From: an uncultured Flavobacteriales bacterium
Lineage (GTDB): Bacteria; Bacteroidota; Bacteroidia; Palsa-965
NCBI GenBank assembly: GCA_946478675.1
Contig: CAMLEF010000292.1
Coordinates: forward strand, 1 to 6,001
DNA length: 6,001 bases
Reading direction: 5' to 3'
The position numbers and the translations under genes are program-made. Under the pieces are notes generated by a model that worked only from the letters and a program-made list of their open reading frames with translations, was not told where the DNA came from and searched no databases. Each line of letters opens with the position of its first letter. Within the stretch, counting starts at the first letter, position 1. This document shows positions 1 to 5,140 of this stretch, piece after piece.

Positions 1-35
1 CGACTGCGTCATTCAGGCGGGCGCTCTACTCCTCA

Positions 36-96
36 GCGCAGTAAAACGTAAACCCCAAAGGTTTTAGAAACCTTTGGGGTTTACGTTTTACTGCGC
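36..96. terminator. Perfect 29-bp inverted repeat, probable bidirectional terminator
   Basis: Positions 36-64 are the exact reverse complement of 68-96, with only the three bases TAG (65-67) as the loop. The core CCCCAAAGGTTT / AAACCTTTGGGG is flanked by A-rich sequence on one side and T-rich sequence on the other. A transcript from either strand therefore forms a GC-containing stem followed by T-rich sequence. It lies 70 bases beyond the stop of the minus-strand ankyrin gene, so ending that operon is the simplest role. The pairing continues through the T-rich flank and a terminal GCGC, which is longer than a terminator needs. A dispersed palindromic repeat is the alternative. Confidence 0.6.
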
Positions 97-166
97 CTCC
101 GTGGTGCCGCTGCAATCCGGGCTATCAGGATGCGGCTGTAATTTCTGTTTACATCCCGTAATCGCT

Positions 167-1054
167 TTACCGAAGGTTGTGCATTTCATCCAACCGAAAA
201 AAGCTGCGGGTCGAATAATTGAAGAACGGGATTTGTACCCAGGCCGTGATATGAAATGGCTGCAGCCCGAACGGATCATTTCCGAAATAGAAATTACGTC
301 CCACCGTCAACTCCACAGCGCTGAAAACCGACAGCCCGCCATCCAGCGAAACGGCCGGCACGTGTTGTTCGTGATCGTAATAATAGATGTAGCTGACGCG
401 TCCCACGGCAAAGAGATAACGGTAATCGAGGCTCACCTTCGTTCCGAAAAGCGGACGGTTTTTCTCCAGCGAAAACTCCGTGCCCACCGAATAGCCGATG
501 CGCTGCTCCGGGATCCAGTCGATCGCGGAAAATGCACCGAACAGGCTCGCCTGAAATAAGTCCGTGCTCGAATACGCCAGCTGCACGCCGACAAACCCGT
601 CGCTGAAATCATAGAAGAAATCATGCCGGCGGCAGATGCGGCGGATCATGTCATAATCTTTCGATTCGATCGCGCGTGTGATCGGCGCTCCGGGCACCGG
701 CGCACCCAGACTGCCGCCATGCTCCAGCAGCGTAATGATCGTCGTCGACTCATAGGCATAGGCGGCTTCATCCAGCGGCGTCCAGCCTTTGCGGTTGGCG
801 GCATTCACCAACGCCCCGCGCTCGATCAGCGCTGCAATCGCATACTGCGCGCAGTTATCATGCCGACGTGCCAGTACGTGCAGGTAAGTATCACCGTATG
901 CATTCACCGCCGTCGGGACCGGCAGCCGCTTCACGTGACGCACCAGGCTGTCGCAGTCGTTTTCCGGGTAGTTGATGGAGAGGTCGCGGTTTACATCCTG
1001 CGCGAAAATCACCAGCGGAAACAACAGCAAAAACAAAATGAAAAGCCGCTTCAT
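167..1054 (-). CDS. Exported ankyrin-repeat protein with beta-rich, possibly outer-membrane, C-terminal domain
   Basis: A 295-residue protein of unassigned function. Residues 1-18 form a signal peptide: MKR, then a Leu/Phe/Ile-rich core, ending in FAQ. No cysteine follows, so it is not a lipoprotein. Residues about 53-86 and 87-119 match ankyrin repeats (for example GWTPLDEAAY, then ITLLEHGGSL). A weaker third copy covers about 122-145. From about 154 to 283 the sequence changes to alternating, aromatic-rich stretches such as FVGVQLAYSS, VSYIYYYD and FHITAWVQIPFFN, separated by short turns. That pattern resembles beta-strands of a small outer-membrane barrel (inference). The ATG at 1052-1054 is chosen because it gives an intact signal peptide; no Shine-Dalgarno sequence precedes it. 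The gene starts 35 bases after the trmN6-like gene on the same strand, so it is probably cotranscribed. Ankyrin repeats suggest protein binding; the partner is unknown. Location is likely periplasm or outer membrane. Confidence 0.85.
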   Translation of the reverse strand: MKRLFILFLLLFPLVIFAQDVNRDLSINYPENDCDSLVRHVKRLPVPTAVNAYGDTYLHVLARRHDNCAQYAIAALIERGALVNAANRKGWTPLDEAAYAYESTTIITLLEHGGSLGAPVPGAPITRAIESKDYDMIRRICRRHDFFYDFSDGFVGVQLAYSSTDLFQASLFGAFSAIDWIPEQRIGYSVGTEFSLEKNRPLFGTKVSLDYRYLFAVGRVSYIYYYDHEQHVPAVSLDGGLSVFSAVELTVGRNFYFGNDPFGLQPFHITAWVQIPFFNYSTRSFFRLDEMHNLR

Positions 1055-1089
1055 GTTTTCAGGACGTAAAAGCGCAACGATTTTATCAC

Positions 1090-1812
1090 TCAGAAATACA
1101 GGTAATATTCCTTCGTCAGTTCCTTGTATTCTTCCGTGTAATGCTGCGCGTTCAGGTTGTCTTTTTCGATCACGAGCGTGGAATCGGAAACCTGCGGCTT
1201 CGAGGTGAATGCAAATTGCATCAGCCAGCGTTTCTCCGGTTTTTCCGGCGTCGTTTTTACGCGCGTGATGCGGGTGAGGTGTAATCCTTTCGCCAGCGCA
1301 ATCTCTTTGAACTTTTCGCCTTCCCGTGGCGGCAGGATCACGCAGAATTTCCCGTCTTTCGTCAGCAGCTTCGATGCGCCTTCCACCAGGTCCGTGAACG
1401 GCAGCAGCACCGTATGCCGCGCTTTCGTCCGTGATTCTTCCGTGGCCCGCAGCGAATCGATGAAGTAGGGCGGGTTGCTCACGATGAGCTCGTACCGTTC
1501 ATCCTGCGCGCGCGCGAAATCCTGGAGGGAAATATGCTTCACGTGCACGCGCTCTTTCCACGGGCTCGCTTCCACGTTCTTCTTCGCTTCGTTCACGGAA
1601 TCTTCATCGATGTCGATTGCGTCGATCACCGCGCCGCATTTCTGCGCCAGCATCAGGGCGATCACGCCGGTTCCCGTTCCGATGTCGAGCACGCGCCGTG
1701 CGCCGTACGTTTTTGCCCACGCGCCCAGCAACACCGCATCGGTGCCCACTTTCATGGCGCATTTTTCCTGGTGAATAGTAAACTGCTTAAAGGCAAAACT
1801 CTTACTCGACAT
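1090..1812 (-). CDS. trmN6: tRNA1(Val) (adenine(37)-N6)-methyltransferase, TrmN6/YfiC family
   Basis: A 240-residue class I SAM-dependent methyltransferase. Residues 43-49 (DIGTGTG) are the SAM-binding glycine motif I, the acidic stretch near 67-70 fits motif II, and 113-116 (NPPY) is the catalytic motif of N6-adenine and related amino-methyltransferases. The N-terminal segment around 18-32 (CAMKVGTDAVLLGAW) is characteristic of the YfiC/TrmN6 group, which methylates A37 next to the anticodon of tRNA1(Val) in the cytoplasm. Length fits the family. The ATG at 1810-1812 has no Shine-Dalgarno sequence upstream. The gene follows rimM by 112 bases occupied by a heptamer inverted repeat, and precedes the ankyrin gene by 35 bases. 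The tRNA substrate is inferred from family; other NPPY enzymes such as PrmC or RsmC-like proteins have different N-termini. Confidence 0.9.
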   Translation of the reverse strand: MSSKSFAFKQFTIHQEKCAMKVGTDAVLLGAWAKTYGARRVLDIGTGTGVIALMLAQKCGAVIDAIDIDEDSVNEAKKNVEASPWKERVHVKHISLQDFARAQDERYELIVSNPPYFIDSLRATEESRTKARHTVLLPFTDLVEGASKLLTKDGKFCVILPPREGEKFKEIALAKGLHLTRITRVKTTPEKPEKRWLMQFAFTSKPQVSDSTLVIEKDNLNAQHYTEEYKELTKEYYLYF

Positions 1813-1828
1813 AAAGGGAGGGCCTTGT

Positions 1829-1836
1829 CTAAGTTA
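1829..1836 (-). promoter_or_regulatory. Weak candidate -7 box upstream of trmN6
   Basis: On the minus strand the sequence is TAACTTAG, one base away from the Bacteroidota consensus TAnnTTTG. It lies 16 bases before the trmN6 ATG, with a T-run (1841-1846 on the complementary strand) just upstream. There is no convincing -33 box. The gene may equally be read through from rimM. Confidence 0.25.
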
Positions 1837-1846
1837 GAGAAAAAAA

Positions 1847-1924
1847 CAGTCGGCGGTCTGCAGTTGGCAGTTTGCAGTCGGCAATCTGAACTGCTATAAA
1901 CTGCCGACTGACAACTGCCGACCG
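1847..1924. repeat. Inverted array of degenerate 7-nt repeats (consensus CAGTYKG)
   Basis: On the plus strand six 7-base units run head to tail from 1847 to 1888: CAGTCGG, CGGTCTG, CAGTTGG, CAGTTTG, CAGTCGG, CAATCTG. On the minus strand four units run from 1924 to 1897: CGGTCGG, CAGTTGT, CAGTCGG, CAGTTTA. The two sets face each other and fold into an imperfect hairpin. Its core is a perfect 9-bp stem (1875-1883 with 1902-1910), and the outer stem is 1863-1872 with 1913-1922, including one G-T pair. The array fills almost the whole rimM-trmN6 gap and ends one base before the rimM stop codon. It could act as a terminator, attenuator or mRNA-stabilising structure, or be a dispersed intergenic repeat. 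Confidence 0.75.
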
Positions 1925-2470
1925 TCACTCCTCTTCGTCAGAACGTTTCGGCTCGAGGTAAAGTTCGATGAGTCCTTCGGGAACGATAAGATGCAGTTGT
2001 TTTTTAGCACGATCGACTTTTTTAACGGCGCCCTGCGGCAGCGGCAGGAGAATTTCCGTTTTCCCGCGCAGCACGCGCAACACCGGCTGCATCGGGCGGT
2101 CGTACACGTCGTCGGCAATTCCTACGGAACCGAACTGCTCGTCGAAAACCTCGAAGCCTTTGATCTCGTGAAAATAGAAACGCTTATCGCCGAGATCGGG
2201 CAGCACTTCCAGCGGCAGTACCACGGTTTTTCCGACGAGCTTTTTTGCTTCGTCCGGGTTCGTGACGCCTTCCGCGCGAATGACGAGCTCCGTTCCGCGG
2301 ATGTCGGCCTGCGTGAGAAACAGCGGAAAATTTTCCGGCTCCTGCTGCAGGAAAACAACGTCGATGCCGCGATAACGCCCGGGTTGGTCCACGTCGAGCT
2401 GAATGCCGACTTCTCCTTTCAGGCCGATCACGCGGCGCACATAACCGATGGAATAAAATTGTCTGGCCAT
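1925..2470 (-). CDS. rimM: Ribosome maturation factor RimM
   Basis: A 181-residue protein. RimM binds ribosomal protein uS19 and helps mature the 3' domain of the 30S subunit and process 16S rRNA. Residues about 6-85 form the RimM N-terminal barrel, opening with FYSIGYVRRVIGLKGEV, the family signature. Residues about 95-172 form the C-terminal PRC-type barrel (YFHEIKGFEVFDEQFGSVG, then ILLPLPQGAVKKVD and IVPEGL). The tail ends in acidic residues. Length is normal. I place the start at the ATG at 2468-2470. An in-frame TTG at 2477-2479 would add three residues, but it forms the end of a promoter -7 box. The rpsP-rimM pairing is widespread; here a terminator and a promoter lie between them, so rimM probably starts its own transcript. 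Confidence 0.95.
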   Translation of the reverse strand: MARQFYSIGYVRRVIGLKGEVGIQLDVDQPGRYRGIDVVFLQQEPENFPLFLTQADIRGTELVIRAEGVTNPDEAKKLVGKTVVLPLEVLPDLGDKRFYFHEIKGFEVFDEQFGSVGIADDVYDRPMQPVLRVLRGKTEILLPLPQGAVKKVDRAKKQLHLIVPEGLIELYLEPKRSDEEE

Positions 2471-2476
2471 AGATTT

Positions 2477-2484
2477 CAAAAGTA
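2477..2484 (-). promoter_or_regulatory. Bacteroidota-type -7 box (TACTTTTG) of the rimM promoter
   Basis: The minus strand reads TACTTTTG, an exact match to TAnnTTTG. A T-run (2504-2510 on the complementary strand, part of the rpsP terminator) ends 19 bases upstream and could supply the -33 contact. Only six bases (AAATCT) separate the box from the rimM ATG, so the transcript would start at or within a few bases of the initiation codon. Confidence 0.6.
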
Positions 2485-2503
2485 CAGGTTATCGGACGGG
2501 CAT

Positions 2504-2535
2504 AAAAAAACCGGGATGAAGGTCCCGGTTTTTTA
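2504..2535. terminator. Bidirectional intrinsic terminator between rpsP and rimM
   Basis: A 12-bp stem pairs 2505-2516 with 2523-2534 around the six-base loop TGAAGG. The GC core is CCGGGA/TCCCGG, flanked by six A:T pairs, giving a T-run after the hairpin on both strands. On the minus strand it begins 18 bases after the rpsP stop, the right place to end or attenuate the rpsP transcript before rimM. Confidence 0.85.
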
Positions 2536-2552
2536 TCGTTAAGCGGTAAAGC

Positions 2553-3071
2553 TTAGCCGTTGTTCTCGGTGTTTTCAGCCGGAGCTTCAGCGTTTGCTTC
2601 TTCAGCAGCCGGAGCAGCCGCTTTCGCAGCGATCTTGGCAGCTTTCGCTTCTTTGGCTTTGGATTCAGCGGCGAAACGCTCTTTTGCAGAGGTTTTAGCA
2701 GCGTCAGCGAGGCTGGTTTTCTTGCTCTCGACTTTCGACTGTTTTTCGTCCAGCCACTTCGCGAACTTCGCATCCGCCTGTTCCTGCGTGAGGGCGCCTT
2801 TCAGCACACCGCGGTACAGGTGGTTACGATACAGAACCCCTTTGTAGGAGAGGATGGCACGGCAGGTGTCGGTGGGTTGAGCACCGTTTTTCAGCCATTC
2901 GAAGGCTTTGTCCTGGTCGATGTCAATGGTTGCAGGGTTCGTGTTCGGGTTGTAGGTGCCTATTTTTTCAATAAACTTCCCATCCCGTGGGGCACGACCG
3001 TCCGCAACAACGATATGGAAGTAAGCAGATGCTTTCTTGCCATGGCGCTGAAGTCTGATCTTTGTAGGCAT
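2553..3071 (-). CDS. rpsP: Small ribosomal subunit protein bS16 with long C-terminal extension
   Basis: A 172-residue bS16. Residues 1-85 are the conserved fold: it opens PTKIRLQRHGKK, continues with AYFHIVVADGRAPRDGKFIE and IGTYNP (37-42), and includes the segment around 56-76 (AFEWLKNGAQPTDTCRAILS). bS16 binds 16S rRNA in the 30S body and is needed for subunit assembly. Most bacterial bS16 proteins stop near 80-90 residues. Here about 85 more follow: a predicted helical Lys/Ala/Glu-rich stretch (about 95-152), then an acidic Ala/Glu/Asn-rich end. Bacteroidota bS16 proteins are known for such tails. The ATG at 3069-3071 is preceded by an A-rich, SD-less leader with a TATCTTTG -7 box. A terminator hairpin follows 18 bases after the stop. 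Confidence 0.97.
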   Translation of the reverse strand: MPTKIRLQRHGKKASAYFHIVVADGRAPRDGKFIEKIGTYNPNTNPATIDIDQDKAFEWLKNGAQPTDTCRAILSYKGVLYRNHLYRGVLKGALTQEQADAKFAKWLDEKQSKVESKKTSLADAAKTSAKERFAAESKAKEAKAAKIAAKAAAPAAEEANAEAPAENTENNG

Positions 3072-3102
3072 TGTGTTTTGTTTTTGGTTTTTATTAGGAC
3101 GG

Positions 3103-3110
3103 CAAAGATA
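3103..3110 (-). promoter_or_regulatory. Bacteroidota-type -7 box (TATCTTTG) of the rpsP promoter
   Basis: The minus strand reads TATCTTTG, an exact match to TAnnTTTG. It lies 31 bases before the rpsP ATG, implying a leader of roughly 25 bases that is very A-rich and lacks a Shine-Dalgarno sequence, as is common for well-translated Bacteroidota genes. The -33 region (GTTC, 19 bases upstream) is only a weak match. Confidence 0.65.
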
Positions 3111-3148
3111 GGAAAAAAGGGTAATCTGTGAACGGCTGAACGATATAA

Positions 3149-3164
3149 TGTGCTAATGCGCTAA
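3149..3164. repeat. Two tandem 8-nt repeats in the divergent promoter region
   Basis: TGTGCTAA and TGCGCTAA lie head to tail, differing by one base, between the rpsP and protease promoters. Only two copies are present. They may be the remnant of a short intergenic tandem repeat or a small operator-like direct repeat. Nothing else was seen in the rest of this roughly 140-base intergenic region apart from the two -7 boxes. Confidence 0.4.
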
Positions 3165-3196
3165 TAGATAGCTGTTTATTGCATCGTGTTCACCGT

Positions 3197-3204
3197 TACA
3201 TTTG
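3197..3204 (+). promoter_or_regulatory. Bacteroidota-type -7 box (TACATTTG) of the M50 protease-dapB promoter
   Basis: TACATTTG is an exact TAnnTTTG match, with TTTA at 3175-3178 (18-base spacing) as a possible -33 contact. It ends six bases before the ATG at 3211, the same geometry as the rimM promoter. A transcript from here would have almost no 5' leader. It would drive both the protease gene and dapB. Confidence 0.6.
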
Positions 3205-3210
3205 CCTGTT

Positions 3211-4410
3211 ATGAACGAGTTCAACGTGCCGTTTGGCGTAGCCGGCTTCTTAGTGATTATGCTGTTTGCGCGCCTGGTCAGCATTACGATCCATGAACTT
3301 GGCCATGCGTGGGCAGCACGTATCCTGACGAAAAGGCTCATCTCCGTTTACGTGGGTTTTCGCGGCAATGAAAAGCCTACGGTGCAGTTTCGACTGGGAA
3401 AAATTCAGTTTCATTACCAGCTGAACCCGCTGAAATGGAACGGCGGTTTATGCCAGTTCGGTCCCGGCGTTTTACCGTTGAAAGCGATTCTCATTATTGT
3501 AGCCGGTCCGCTGGTTTCCCTGTTGCTGTCGCTGGGCTGCTTCTGGCTCATCACCACCGCTTCTCTTCACTGGAACCTTGCTTTGTTTTTGCTCGGCGTT
3601 TCTGCGGGGATCGATTTCGTATTTACGGCATTCCCGGCGGAAATCGGAAAAGAAGCTGCTACCGGCAAAAGGCGGCCCAACGATGCGAAGGTCATTGTTC
3701 AGCAATTGCGGCAATGGCGATTGATCCGCAAATATGCCCCTGTCGGATTATTGTGGGAAAACGAAAGCTACACGACCGTAGCCGGGCGGCTGGAGGAACT
3801 GCTTGAAAAGAATCCCGGCGACGAAAAGCTGATTGCGTTGATGACGGACTATTACATCCTGGATAAGAATTATACAGAAGTCGTTCGTGTTTATGAGACA
3901 TACGGTAAAAATCATGTTTGGGAAATTAACCGGCAGATCAACCTCGGTGTGGCGCAGATCAATCTCGGGAAAGCGGCAGACGCCATCGAAACCTACAGCG
4001 AAGTTTTGCAGCGTGAGCCGGCCAACGATTATGCGCTGAACAACCGGGCGTATGCGTTTATTGTTGCAGGAAAATATGAAGAGGCGCTGAACGACCTGGA
4101 TCGCATGCGTAAAACGGGACAGATATGGCATTATGGAATAAGTAATCGTGCGTTTGCGCGGATCCGTTTGGGTCGGCTCGAGGAAGGTTTGAAAGATGTG
4201 CGGGATGCGCTGCGGCTGGATGAAAAAAATGCACACGCTTACTACACGCTGGGCCTTTATCACCTGCGTACCGGAAATGCGGACAAAGCACTAGTGCAGT
4301 TTGATAAAGCTTTGTCCCTGGAGAAGGTCATCATCGGATTAGAAGCGGACAGGGCGGAAGCCATGCGTTTGTGTGAACTGGAAAACAACAGGGAAGATTT
4401 AACTTCGTAA
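3211..4410 (+). CDS. M50-type intramembrane metalloprotease with C-terminal TPR domain
   Basis: A 399-residue membrane protein. The first hydrophobic segment (about 9-33) carries the zinc motif HELGH (28-32), with His28 and His32 as ligands and Glu29 as catalytic base. Further membrane segments lie at about 91-113, which contains the AGP motif seen in M50 proteases, and about 116-138. The third zinc ligand is tentatively Asp158 in a PNDAKVI segment; the family more often has DG at this point and an N-x-x-P just before, here T-A-F-P. Residues about 187-375 are TPR repeats, clearest at 243-270, 275-303, 308-340 and 341-372. Such site-2-protease-like enzymes cleave substrates within the membrane; the TPR part may recruit them (inference). 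The substrate is unknown. The ATG at 3211 is preferred because the in-frame TTG at 3202 is part of the -7 box. dapB follows after one base, so the two form an operon. Confidence 0.85.
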   Translation: MNEFNVPFGVAGFLVIMLFARLVSITIHELGHAWAARILTKRLISVYVGFRGNEKPTVQFRLGKIQFHYQLNPLKWNGGLCQFGPGVLPLKAILIIVAGPLVSLLLSLGCFWLITTASLHWNLALFLLGVSAGIDFVFTAFPAEIGKEAATGKRRPNDAKVIVQQLRQWRLIRKYAPVGLLWENESYTTVAGRLEELLEKNPGDEKLIALMTDYYILDKNYTEVVRVYETYGKNHVWEINRQINLGVAQINLGKAADAIETYSEVLQREPANDYALNNRAYAFIVAGKYEEALNDLDRMRKTGQIWHYGISNRAFARIRLGRLEEGLKDVRDALRLDEKNAHAYYTLGLYHLRTGNADKALVQFDKALSLEKVIIGLEADRAEAMRLCELENNREDLTS

Positions 4411-4411
4411 T

Positions 4412-5140
4412 ATGAAAATCGCACTCCTCGGTTACGGCAAAATGGGAAAGATCATCGAAAAGATCGCCCTCGGTCGCGGACATTCCATCGTCCTGAAAGT
4501 GAATAAAGCGAATGCCGAAACATTTGCCGACGCGGAATTGCAGCAGGCCGATGTCGCCATCGAATTCAGCACGCCGGCGACGGCAGTGAACAATATGCTG
4601 CGCTGCTTCAAAGCGGGAGTGCCGGTTGTTGTGGGAACCACCGCCTGGCAGGATCGCATGGAATTCGTGGCGCACGAGTGCAAAGCGAATATCGCAACGC
4701 TGTTTCATGCTTCGAACTTCAGCCTCGGCGTGAATCTTTTCTTCCGGCTGAACCAAACGCTGGCGAAGCTCATGGCTCCGTACGGCGAATACGACGCGTC
4801 GATGGAAGAGATCCATCACGTGCACAAGCTGGATTCTCCCAGCGGCACCGCCATTACCCTGGCAAACGGCGTGCTTTCCAACCTCGGCCGCAAGACGCAT
4901 TTTAAAGATTATCCCAACGGCGCGCCCACAGAAGTTCCGCCTTCCGAGCTGCCGATCGTTTCCCGCCGCATCGGCGAAGTGCCGGGCACGCATTCCATCA
5001 CGTACACGTCTTCCGTCGACCGCATCACGATCACGCACGAAGCGTTCAACCGCGAAGGATTTGCATTGGGCGCCGTCGTTGCTGCGGAATGGCTGCCGGG
5101 CCGCAAAGGCATTTTCGGAATGGACGATTTGCTGGGCTGA
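4412..5140 (+). CDS. dapB: 4-hydroxy-tetrahydrodipicolinate reductase
   Basis: A 242-residue cytoplasmic enzyme. DapB reduces 4-hydroxy-tetrahydrodipicolinate to tetrahydrodipicolinate with NAD(P)H, in the lysine/diaminopimelate pathway that feeds protein and peptidoglycan synthesis. Residues 7-12 (GYGKMG) form the dinucleotide-binding turn, followed by EFSTP (51-55) and VVGTT (73-77). The substrate and catalytic signature EIHHVHKLDSPSGTA spans 133-147. His135 and Lys139 match the catalytic His159 and Lys163 of the E. coli enzyme. It is about 30 residues shorter than the E. coli protein, as is usual in Bacteroidota. The ATG at 4412 comes one base after the protease stop, with no Shine-Dalgarno sequence, so translation may be coupled. 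Its TGA directly abuts the stop of the convergent phosphatase gene. Confidence 0.96.
   Translation: MKIALLGYGKMGKIIEKIALGRGHSIVLKVNKANAETFADAELQQADVAIEFSTPATAVNNMLRCFKAGVPVVVGTTAWQDRMEFVAHECKANIATLFHASNFSLGVNLFFRLNQTLAKLMAPYGEYDASMEEIHHVHKLDSPSGTAITLANGVLSNLGRKTHFKDYPNGAPTEVPPSELPIVSRRIGEVPGTHSITYTSSVDRITITHEAFNREGFALGAVVAAEWLPGRKGIFGMDDLLG

Noticed and set aside
1..40. Minus-strand sequence resembling a tRNA D-arm (GTAGAGCGCCCGCCTGAATGA)
   Set aside because: No plausible acceptor stem precedes it, the putative anticodon stem does not pair, and position 37 would be T. The T-arm would fall outside the window, so nothing supports a tRNA.
1..67. Possible 3' end of a plus-strand gene entering the hairpin, or start of a minus-strand gene at the ATG complementary to 10-12
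   Set aside because: All three plus frames stop inside the hairpin arms or loop (42-44, 49-51, 65-67), and the minus ATG gives only four codons. There is too little sequence to choose.
74..559. 161-residue plus-strand open frame opposite the ankyrin gene
   Set aside because: It begins inside the hairpin, lacks any recognisable domain, and overlaps a gene with a signal peptide and ankyrin repeats on the other strand.
1991..2542. 183-residue plus-strand open frame opposite rimM
   Set aside because: RimM is clear on the other strand; this frame runs through the intergenic terminator and shows no family motif.
4394..4411. Possible internal promoter for dapB (TAACTTCG just before the ATG)
   Set aside because: It has a mismatch in the conserved TTTG, lies within the protease coding end with no -33 partner, and the one-base gap argues for cotranscription.
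4331..5038. 235-residue open frame on the minus strand opposite dapB
   Set aside because: The opposite strand encodes a full DapB with all its signature motifs. The antisense frame is low-complexity in composition (many His, Arg, Val) and has no recognisable motif.
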